64,000 nt of DNA from Heliocidaris erythrogramma (taxonomy: Eukaryota; Echinodermata; Echinoidea; Camarodonta; Echinometridae): contig CM046869.1 in NCBI GenBank assembly GCA_025617745.1, positions 13,597,168 through 13,661,167 on the forward strand. The letters are read 5' to 3'. The notes under the pieces were generated by a model. It was not told the DNA's origin. It saw nothing but the letters and a program-made list of their open reading frames with translations, and did no database searches. The first letter of the stretch is position 1; each line of letters starts with the position of its first letter. Shown in pieces: positions 12,101 to 23,766 of the stretch. The position numbers and the translations under genes are program-made.

Positions 12101-15100
12101 TGAAAATTACTTCAATCATATATTATCAAATATGTTGTAGATGAAAAATGATTTGCACGTGAATTGTCTGGAACTCTACTGAACAATGTTGAGACTAGTC
12201 TTCTCATCAGGGTATCATCTGAGTCAAGGACAAACCTAATCTAATATCTCTACAGACCTTACAGGTTCACACTACCATCAACAGACCTTTTATAGCTTCA
12301 CACTATTAGAGCTACAGACCTTATAAACATACTGAAAATTTCAGTAGCGCATAGTTGTCACACAGAGAAAGATACTAGACGATGTTGTGTGGACACAAAG
12401 TTCTCATGCACATCTAGCAAGAACATTTAATTTTCCATAAATATTGTAGCTATTATGGCATACTATTCTCATGGTTCTCTGTATAAGCTAGGTCACCATA
12501 TTGAAAAAACAGAGATGTTTGCGAATGTTGTAATATAGTGAAAGAGAAATATGGAAATGCATTGTGAGCGAGTTAACTACATGAATGCACCTACTTGTTA
12601 TGTAATTTACAGACAGACAAACCGACCGACTGATAAAATGTGAGATGATACGATGCATCCAGCACACCACCTACAATGTACAGGTATGGTTGCAACGACA
12701 TACAAAAGAAAGATGGCTTCCGAGACTGACCTTGTATTTCATAGCTGAGTGAGTGATATGAAAGGAGATAGAAGAATGATATATAGTGAAGATTGCGGTG
12801 CGCAGACAGGAAGAAAGAATAATAGAAAGGAAGTTTATGAAGAATCCTTTCTCACCTCATTCAACCATGTTTGTTTTTACAGAATAGCTCCACAAAAACA
12901 TCACGATCAACTGTCCTATCTTATCATGGGAGACAGGCTGAAAGCAAGCCTGGAAGTAATGCAGATAACAATGGGTACTAGGTATGTAATGTTTGTACAC
13001 TTCTTTATTATAATGTGAAGACAGAATGCATACATCCCTTTTGTAGCCAGTCGGCCTACAATATAAAATTGTGCGTATACACAGATATAATATGGTACAG
13101 AGAAAATAAATTACATTGTAAGAAATCCCCTTAGAATATGAATGTGAGAGCTGGAAACGTGTTGTTTGTAAAGTAATATCGACCTATAATTGTATTATCA
13201 ATGGGTTGTCATGTATTCAATGTAATTACTTTCGCTAATAGGTTTTTTATGCTTAGCGCTATTAATTAAACTCAAGGTCAGAAAGGCCATATTGTGTACA
13301 ATTTGTAGGTTAGTCTCTAATCTTTCGTAATAGGTTTGCTGTACATTTGTCTAGCTATTTTTATTTCTAGATTGTAGTGCTGATCCATGCCAAATTATGG
13401 GACATTTCTTCTGATATAAAATGAAATTGAATATAAAATCTGCAAGATGACAAGAAAAGCAAACAACGAGAGAAGTATTGCCCTAAAAAATAAAATTTTG
13501 TCTGCATGCATTTACTACACTTTTATAAAGATAAATACTTTAATTAAAGCTATTAATTTTGAAGCCTCTTTAAAATGATGAAAAGTAATGGTAGTGAAAA
13601 GGGACTTGGAATGAAGGTGTTGAAGGGTGTTGAAGGGAAAGTCCACACTGGAATTAAGTTAATTCAAATAAAAGCAGTAAAATGAGAGAAACAGATTAAT
13701 AAATGTTTGAGGAAAATCTGATAAGAAATAAGAAAGTTATGAATGTCTGAAGTTTTAATCAATCAAACATGAATTGGCAACTCCGTGGCGTATCTTGCGA
13801 GCTCCTCTCCCGTTTGCTTGGTACAGAAAATTTCATAAATATTTATTTTCTTGTTTCTGATGATGGAATAGATCTATTTCAAACAGGTATCATGTAATAT
13901 CGTAGGAGCAATGATTATATCTAAGGCAGTGTGCATGTACATCTATGCTTGAATATTTTCTTTAGAGAAAATGGAAATTAATCATTTTTGGGGTACAGGG
14001 CAAATGGGAGAGGAGCGCGCAAGATAAAGTATGTCATGGAGTTGCCAATTTGTGTTTGATTTATTACAACTTCAAAAATTCATAACTTTCTACTTCTTAT
14101 TGTATTTGCTCAAACCTTCACTGATCTGTTTCTTTTATTTTTCTGCTTCTTCTAAAACCAACTTGTAATCAGGGTGGACATTTCCCTTTAAAACTAGTCA
14201 CATCACATATGACTGTTGTATAATGATGTCATTAGAATTTATGTCCTGTGCCAAGCAAAATAATCCATCTTTTACCTCTCATTTGTTTCATATTCCACTT
14301 GGAGCCCATTCACACTCACTTCGCTGGAGCAGTCTAACTAAGACCCGTTCCTCAAGAGCGGTTCTGAGGTGAGTGTGTATGCAAAAGTGGTCCAGGAAGC
14401 GTTCTGCTGGAGTGCTCCAGAAGACCACCTTGGGAGGTGGTCTTGAAGAACGGTTCTTAGTTAGACCACTCTAACGTGCATTGTGTACGCGAAAGCGATC
14501 CTAAAGCGTACTTCAACCGGAAGTGAGTGTGTGTGTTCCGCGGGAAATCTCATGTCATTTTAAAAATTTTTCCTATAAGTGCAGGCCATCGCTGCATGAT
14601 AGAATTATGAAAAAAAGAAACATAAGACGATAGTAAGAGGAAATGGATAGAATGATAAAAACAAAGAAAAGCAAAATAAAACAAGGAAGATAGAAAGAGA
14701 AAACAATAGGATGAAAACAAAGAAAAACATAAGAAATGTACAGAAAGAAAAGACGACAGTATGATAAAACAATATAGGGAAAGATAGAAAGAGAAAATTA
14801 AATGATAGAACGGTTAAACAAAGTATAACATAAGGAAAAGGTAAAAAAGAGAAGACGATAGAATGAGGAAAACAAAAGAAAACACAAGGAAAGGTGAAAA
14901 AAAGACAAGATGATAGAATGATATGCACACAGAGAAAAAGGGAAAGTGGGAAAAAAAGAAGCCTTGGAAAGATATAAAGATAAATGCATCAGGCAGGCAG
15001 TACACAGTTTGAATTCCGCACACAAAAAATTGACCCGCTGACCTGAGCTGTCATAGCAACAAGACCACGATTTGAGGCATAAGAAACGCGTTCTTCAAGA

Positions 15101-18100
15101 ACTGTTCCTCTAGACCGGTCTAACTAAGAGCGGTCTAACAGGGAGTGTGAATGGGGTCCTGGAGAGAAAACAAAAAACTTTAAAAGCAGTTTGGTATTGC
15201 TTCTATCTTGCTATCAAGTAAAATAAAGGAAATCTGACAAAGAATTTGTAGGGGGGGGGGGGGGCTTATCAATACTGTAAAACAATAAGCTACATTTAAT
15301 AGTCCAAACTCATTACTATCCCTTGAATAAAAGCATCAGTCACATACATGTATTCAAGAAATTTGAACAAATTTGCTTCGTATCAGACATAAATTTTGTA
15401 TGCATGCACAAACTATACCATGGCCAGTCACATTTGATTTCCAAAGTACATTTACTCTTATCAATAAAGCTTTTACATTGGTGTTCCCTTAATACCTAAA
15501 GTGGTTTTACTGTTGGTGCAATCACTCAAAGGAATAAGAGAATCTCACCGAGGGAACACCTAAACTCTCACCAGACATCTTTCTTTCTCTCAAAACACCT
15601 CCAGCTCTACAAAAAGGACATCTAAAAACAGGTCAAATATGCATTGCTTTGTGTATCTTTCTTCACAATGCTTTCTTCAACACTTTGACTTTGCTCAAAA
15701 TTGAAAGAGAGCTCTTTGACAGAATCCTCATCCAGTATTGAGAGGTGAAACTCGACTTTAAGAAATATGAAATGTCAAGGACTGTGTGGTGCACTTTATC
15801 ATATCCATGAAATCTGAATGACAGAACAATGACCACTTATATCCATAATGACTGAAAATTTATTAAGGTCATTATGAATTCTGAGCATTATAATGAAACT
15901 GCTGAAATGTACTGTGAACCATTTGTGGGCAATGATACTAGTCATTATAGAGTCTGGACACTTTATTAGGAATATCTACATTTTCTAAACTTAATATTTT
16001 CATATGAAGATTCATAGGATTTAATGTAATTCACAAGGTCCGTACTGATGACCTTAGGTTTTTAGTCATTTATGGATAAGTGGTCATTATAATTCCATGG
16101 TTCAGATTTCACAGAAAGTGCACAACACAGGCCCTGATATTTTATATTTCTTAAAGTCGAGTTTCACCTCTAAATACTGGATGTTGAAAGTAGAGGAATT
16201 TCTTGTGTGAAAGATAAAGTTGAGTTCTGGTCATGAGATTGAATTGTGAAAGAAACCGTCCTCAAAGCAACTGGGAAAGGTTGATAATATAGCACATAAG
16301 AATTGGTGTATGCTGTATTAAAGGTCTTGGAATCTCCAAAATGATAAGAAATTTACTCAGTCCTGCTGAGAGTCACATGCACTGCACACAGAAATGGGAC
16401 TACACTCATATTTTCGGCCCAAACATTTCAGCTGTTTCTTGTCATATTTCGATTGTGAGAGCATTTGAAGAGCAATCCTTTGCAGGGGATATTTCTACTA
16501 TGATAATCATCCAAACTGGCATAAAAAGAATGAGAAAGCTCAAATTTTTTTTTTTTACCTTTCCCAGAACTCAACCTTCCCTTTAGCTGGTGATTTACTC
16601 AAAAGTGACTATCCCACAGATGACATTGTAATTCTGAAATTTAAATTAACATATCAGTTTCAAAGCCAGAAGGACATTTATTATTTTTTCAAACACCTTT
16701 CACCTGGCACTCGTTCAGCAGCTGATGTACAGTGTATTCAGGTTTATATAAAAATAACAAAAAAATTGGGAATTAGGAGAAGAGCATACTGGTACTGTAC
16801 ACAAAAAAACTATTTTGTCCAGCAAGAGAGATATCTCCAGCCTACATGTATGCAGTCCCTTTTTTTAGCTTTCAAAGCCAAATGGCTAAAACTTGTCACT
16901 GATTTCATTCTTAGAACTTCACTGTCACTAAATCGATGACCTTGGAAAACAATATGTCACTACTAAAAGAGATTGTATAAATTCGATTTTTAATTTCATA
17001 TCTATTTTGATGGGGCACCGACATTTGCTCCTGTGACATTTGCTCCCCAGTCCATATCTCGAAAGGTCAAAGGTTAAGGTCAAAGGTTAAGGTCAAAGGT
17101 TAAGGTCAAGGTCAAGATTTTTTTTTGTTCAGGACAATGTGAAGATTAGGATTAGGGTTAGGATCAGGGTCATGGTTAGGTTTAGGTTTAGGATTAGCAT
17201 GGCAAAGTTAGACCAGAGCAATTGTCGCAGGAGCAAATGTCATACATTCTTTGGATAGCTTTAAATGTTTCACAAAAAGTCAGAATAACGTTGCCTTAAA
17301 GATAAAGTTGAGTTCTGGGAAAGGTGAAAAATAATTTGTGAGCTTTCTCATTCCTTTTATGACAGTTTGGAAGAACATCATAGTAGAAATGTCCCCTGAA
17401 CAGGATTGCTCTTCCAATTCCTGAATATTCGAAATATGAGGAGAAATAGGCAGCTGAAATTTTCGGGTGTGTGCAGTCCCATATACCTAGTTCTGTGTGC
17501 AGTGCATGTGCTATTCAGTGAGATTGGGTCAATTTCGTATCATTTTGATGATTCCAAAACCTCACCTGTATACACCAACTCTTACAATTAGGAAAGGTTG
17601 ATCACGTCTACACTAGACATGATCAACCTTTCCTAATTTTTTAAGACAGTTCTTTCACAATGAGATTGCATGACAAGAACTCAACTTTACCTTTAAGATA
17701 AAATAAAGAAGAAGGCCTACGTGTATTTGGAAGACAAACACGACTTCAATTTCAATATTCCTCCAAGATAAAACTGCTACAGATTTTAGCTCATGCTCAT
17801 GTAACCAAATTATAAATACATGTTAATTTATTGATCTGTACTAAAAAAATAAGTTTGATAATGACCCATAAATTATAAGTTTTAAATTACAGTGACCGCA
17901 ATGATCTCTGATGTAAGATAATCTCCTGCTGTAAGGTGACAGGCATAATGACTGCAAACTCCAGTTGAAGTTCACATGATAAGGAAGAAAGACATATTAA
18001 CCAGCCTAGCAGCAGTACACTGTAATACAGGAAGTCTTAAACTAGGACGTGATTCTGATACTGAAAGGGATATAAGTTGGTCAAAGTACATGTATGTAAG

Positions 18101-21100
18101 AACTAAAGTAAAAAACTAAACTAACCTGAAGAGCTTGTAACCATTGCATCATACTCCTATGGTTGTCTGCTGTGAGAATGTGCTCCTTCCCTCCGCTCCT
18201 GCAAGGATAAAAAGATGCACAGTGATTACCATTTTGCCCTCCACTCTACACATGGCTTAGTCATACTGCGTCACCTTAGTACTTCAAATATTTATCAACT
18301 TCGTTACAATGGCCTTATCTCAGAGACACTGACAGATAAGACAAAAGTTCAGTCCAATTCTGTAAGTCAGCATCTCTAAATATAACCAGGGAGTGAGTTG
18401 AATAATTGCATTGAATATGAAATGATATAACGTGGCTCCCAGACACCTGTTCTCAATAGAAATTAGAAAATAGGTTAGACCGGGTTTGGAGTTGGCAGAC
18501 TAACCCCTCTCCCAACACAAGACTCAATCATCTGCAATCAATGCTGTCTTACTTGAGATATAGACAAAAAGTGGGTGGGTAGGGAAAACCCCCTTGCAAA
18601 GCAAAAAATAATCCAAAATGTCAAATGGAAAACATACACCATTCATGTTGTTGATATTCATGGTAAATCCAAGTTTTCCAAAATTCCTAGAGCTACAGTA
18701 AACAAAATAAGGACAATAACCTGTTAAACGAGATGACACTCATTTGCTACATGCTTTCAAAAATGCGTGGATCCAAGTTTTGAAATACACTTAAGCACAA
18801 TTCAAGCAAATTGAAAACCTTGATGTTAAGTGGTTAAATCTTTATAAAGCACATGTTTTGAATTATACTGGTTCCAGTTAGTATCTACAGTATACAATTA
18901 TACTCACTCTGCTCAGAGCCTATAATCATGGACCTGACTATAATACAAGGCCTACATCCATGGAGCTACATGTTTGTAGCGCATGTACATGTACAGCTTC
19001 ACAGGGTCAACAGAAACATTACCCTGGAATACACCTGCAAGTCACATCTCACAAGGCAAAAATGATATGCAGAATATCTGAGGGAATTCGACACATACCA
19101 GATGCTTTACTCAAATTCCCAAATATAAATGTGTGGCGATGTGTCTTGTGTTACAGGCATGTCTCCCCGGCCGGCCGACAGCCTACTCAGAATGTAATAT
19201 GAGAATATGAGAATATACCAGTCAGCACAAAATAGTTTGCAAGGAAGAATATTTCACTCTTTGGAATCCGTGGGTTTTACTTGAGAAGCACATTATTGTA
19301 ATAATGGACTGATACATCAATTCATCCATCTAGCCTCTATAAGACATTCGGGTTACTACCCGAATGTCTTATAGAGGCTAGATGGATGTATTGATATTTA
19401 GATAAATTAGAACACTGGCTTATCATCTGTAAGTGTAATTACATTTTTGATACAAGTAAAGACATACTTGCCTTCAGCTATTCAAAATGTCAGCCTGAAC
19501 ATTTTGACTAATGTGTTATTTTGACTTTAACCCATAGCAGTTCAGGGTTTTCTTATTAGCCAAGATCTAAATAACTGATCATTTCCTCCTAAAATAGGCT
19601 ATTTTTCACTCCTACATATTTTAAAGAATAAAAAAAAGGAAATAAATGAGCCAATGCAGATGAAAAACACTAAATTCAACAAAAAATTGCCAATTTGTAC
19701 ATGAAAATAATGATTATGAATTTTACACTGCATTGCTAATATAGACACTTTAATGATTATTTACATTTAGATCGTTCTTATTAAAGAATGGCAAAGGGTA
19801 CTGCATTAAAATTGGACTTAAAATTATGGAAATTTTTTGTTCTTTCTGTTCATATATAAATGCATGATTCCAAGCATCCTGGATTAAAAAAAAAAAAAAA
19901 ATATCTCTAAATGGAGACACTGAGCTGCTAGGCAGAGAAAATATTGACAAGAACTTCAAAGAAAATCATTGTTTTAGAATCCTTTAAAGACATTTTATAA
20001 TATGCTTGATATTCCTATACATTAGCTTATCCCTCCCCCCCCCCCCCAAAAAAAAGTATTTCTTCTGAGCATTTCAAGCAAGCATACAGGGTATGCCTAG
20101 ATGTAGCCAACATGTGGTTCAGAGTTAATCAGACAACATGTGTAACAGGTTTCATTACACAGCTTGAAACCTGCTCATAGAGGGTCAATTCATGCTAAGT
20201 TCACTTGCTTTCCATCCAAGTTTGTTTTTTTTTTTTGTAATTTGTTAATGCAGTAAATGTGCTGACATATTTATAAGAACTGTGTTAACACAAGGCACTA
20301 CAATGCTTATAAACATGATTCACATTTACTCTCCTAAGATTAGCTGCACAGAGCCTATCACAGTACATGATATAATGGCATATCATCCATCTATTATGAA
20401 GCAGGAAGGCTTTATCTTTACATTGAGTTTTAATGCCTTCTGGTTCTCAGCAGAAGCTAAAAGTTATTCTACTCAAATTTTAACACCTTCCATGCCACCA
20501 GATATTTTAGCAATTGTCAAAATGAACTTCAAGAGTTAAGTAAACTTTCATTGAGTTTTTTTCCTGAGCAAACTGGGCAAAGATATATTGCATAGGAATA
20601 AATATCATATTGAAGGCACAGGTTCTGTATGAGGGAGAATTTTCAAGCCATTCTGAGCCTAAACGAAATGTTCAACCTTGAATTTTTGGGCTGTATTTGC
20701 TGCCCACGGCATGGTAGGGGTTAATTCAACAGTGGGTTTAAGCTCAGTCTAAAGTTATGTTGAACAATGGAAGCTAGACCGAGGTATCAGTTTTCCCTTT
20801 GTTCAACATGACTTTAGTCCTCACATCGGGTTTAACTGAAATAGTAAAATATAGGCCTACAATCATGTATAAAGAATATCACAATCCACTTAAAAATCTC
20901 ATTCAAATGTAAGTTTAGATATGAATAATTTGTGTGTGAGTGAGTGTTATTAATCTACGGCAGAACAAGTGCTGAAAATTTGTATTTCACCGTCCTATAT
21001 TTTGATAAGCTAGCTAGCATATACATTACCCAATAACCTATTAATGAATCCAAACAAGTCAAATATAGGGCATGGCGGTTTGCGTGAGGGTAGGTGCATG

Positions 21101-23727
21101 ACCACAGGCAGAGAGCAATCAAGCCTAGTAGTTGACAGCACCACGTGGGTTGTTCTTGTGACGTTCGGTAAATCAAACTTCGCAAATCACTACGTCATCA
21201 CAACACCTCAATAGGAAAAACATAGTTAAAATAAGACGTAGTATACTGTCTCTCTTGTTGTTATTAATCTAATTGTGTTGTTCCTTTCTAAGAAAGTTCA
21301 AATGGTGGTCTGTGACAGGATATAACTGACCACAAAGTGGTTGTATTTCATTAATGAAGTAGTAGCCAGACAGTGGTTATAAACAAACCTTGCCCTGCTT
21401 TACTACTCTGCATGACAGTACACTGTGGTGTGTTCATAAACCAATTTCTAGGACTGGATAATGTGTTTTCAAACATGTTTGCACGAGGCTAATTTATACA
21501 CATATGTATGTAAATTATGCAAGTTCATTTTTTTTTTTAAAGTTTGTACTAATCGGCATATCCCAATGCCTTTTAAATAAACAAATGTCATTATTTAATT
21601 CATTAATGGGAAGCCATTACATGTACATTGAGTCTTTTTTACCTGGACTCATAGAGAGAAAGTGTGTGTGTGTGTGTGTGTGTGTGTAGTGTGTGTTTGC
21701 ATGTATGTACGTTAGTATATCGTTTATTTTTACCTATAATCCTATAATCACCTTGTAGATATGTTCCTATTTCATTGCCTAGTGCTTATAATGTGAATGA
21801 TTTATAATCGTTTTTATATGTATCTTTGTGCATTGCTAATCATTATCTTTATTACCATTGATATCACTCTTTTTAATTTTGTCCAGGGGCCCCTCCACAA
21901 GCTCTGCTTCTTCGGGGTCCCAACCTGTTCATTGTCCTCTTTATGTTATCTATATAAAAATGTCAATATGTAACTGTCTGCAATGAATTGGTAAATAAAT
22001 GAATTGAATTGAAATATGGAAAATATATCTATTACATATTCTAATTACATTAGAACTATTACAAGAATGCATATTTCTATTAAATAAACATGTAGCATGG
22101 TCATACAATCCTTGGTACTTGAAGGTACTTGAAGGTAATTTATACACAGAGCAAACAAACTTCAAACACGGAGCAAGTAAACCCACCATTCTACCAGCAT
22201 ATATTGTATTTCATTTACTTTGCAACACTAGAACCTCCTACCAATCACTTAAAGACCATGGATCGTTGCAATCCATGGGCCTGACTAGTTGGCCTGACTC
22301 GGGGAAATTCGGATACAATCAGGTCCAATCGTGCGCTACCGAAGGAATGTTAATGCCGGATTCCTCCCGCGATCGTTAACTCGAATCCCTCCATACGCAA
22401 CCGACCAATGAGATTCAAATACTGGAATAAAGAACGCGCGATCTTGTTTACTCAAATTTGGGTCAATGTGCGAACTTTTATTAGCTGCGCACAATAAATT
22501 GAAGTCGCTTTGAACTTTGATCCAGAGAAAGGAGCAGCCAACTGTAAAAGCGCCCATAGATTGCGATGATCCAGGGTCTTTAAATGAAAGCTCTTCTTTC
22601 TCATCATATATTAAGCTCATTTAATCTGTGGGAAGAGGCTTCTTCTTTTATTCTTATAGATCTTCTATCATATCTTCTTTCATTTCAATGTTATCTCAAA
22701 AATGATTTTTTTTTTTAAATTTTTTAAACACAAAAAGAACAGAATACAGTATTCCTTATCAAAGGTATTAAAAGTGAGTACAAATGAAAGTAGCTGAACG
22801 GTGAAAGCATAAATATATTTGTACATGATTCAATTCAAATTTTGATCTAAATGATTGATTATTATACAAGTATCGTGTGCTAATAGAAAAATACACCTCT
22901 TTGTTTTTCTTTGCATTTTAAGTTTGTTTAGCAAAAGCATCATGGGGACAAATATGGCTATAAGTAGTTATAGTCAAATGTCTTATATATGTAGAGGGTC
23001 AGGGGAGCGTTTCATCAAGCATTTTGTCAGTGATTTTTACTGACAAATTTGCTCTCAGCCAATCAGATGTAAGGATTTCAGTAGCTTACAACAGTTGTCA
23101 GTAAAAATCACTGACAAAACACTTGATGAACGCTCCCCAGATACTTGGTATTTGTTCTCTTGCTTACATTGCTACCTATGAAACTTTTTGGACTGGTTTT
23201 CTAAATGTGAAATAGTACAAATGTTTTGTGAATGGGTGAGAGAAAAGTTTAACTGATCATTTCTGATTATGTGGTGACATTTAACTGAAAAAGAAATGCT
23301 AAATTATGCATGGACATAACGGCATTTCTGTATGGTTTATCAAACAGGATATAATCTTTTATTTCTTCTTTCACTGTTATGAACAAGTACACCCTACATG
23401 CAAATACATACTTATTCTGTCCTTCCAACTTCTTACACCTGGCATTAGATATATCGATCACTGTATTATCTCATTAGATATCCTTAATATACAAACAGCC
23501 ATTTTTCATTGTTCTAATAAGCTTCGTGACATTGACTCCATTGATTACTGTGGGACGTTTCCATGCAAGCAATCAATCTGAGGTCATCAAGGACGATTCA
23601 TCTACGTAAAGTATAGTATAGTATACAGTACAGTATTATATGCATGCACAAGTTATCGCTATAACACTATCATGCATTAATTTAGTACAAGCCATTTGAT
23701 TTGATAATATAACTTCTTTAATAATAA

Positions 23728-23766
<39 letters not shown>

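Larger units (their letters stand above)
6758..18125 (-). other. Intron of about 11.4 kb, repeat mosaic
   Basis: Contains a pyrimidine/purine tract (6926-7525), a TATTG microsatellite, family A and G elements abutting at 10.2 kb, SINE copies (10.76 and 11.55 kb), family C (13.63 kb), F (14.30 kb), H (15.73 kb), B (16.21 and 17.30 kb) and N (17.01 kb) elements. The stretches 7526-8940, 9100-9400 and 11821-13630 show nothing recognisable apart from one weak plus-strand exon candidate at 12892-12991. Confidence 0.6.

Noticed and set aside
14605-15025. Minus-strand Phe/Leu/Ser-rich open frames suggesting a membrane protein
   Set aside because: They arise from the A-rich core of the family F element; residues reflect T-rich codons only.
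17147-17200. Interstitial telomere or chromosome-fusion scar
   Set aside because: The TTAGGG-like units are few and degenerate and are enclosed by the inverted ends of a dispersed element that recurs at 62345-62470.
22119-22620. Overlapping open frames on both strands
   Set aside because: They coincide with a CpG-rich foldback element with clear terminal inverted repeats; no domain or splice signals.
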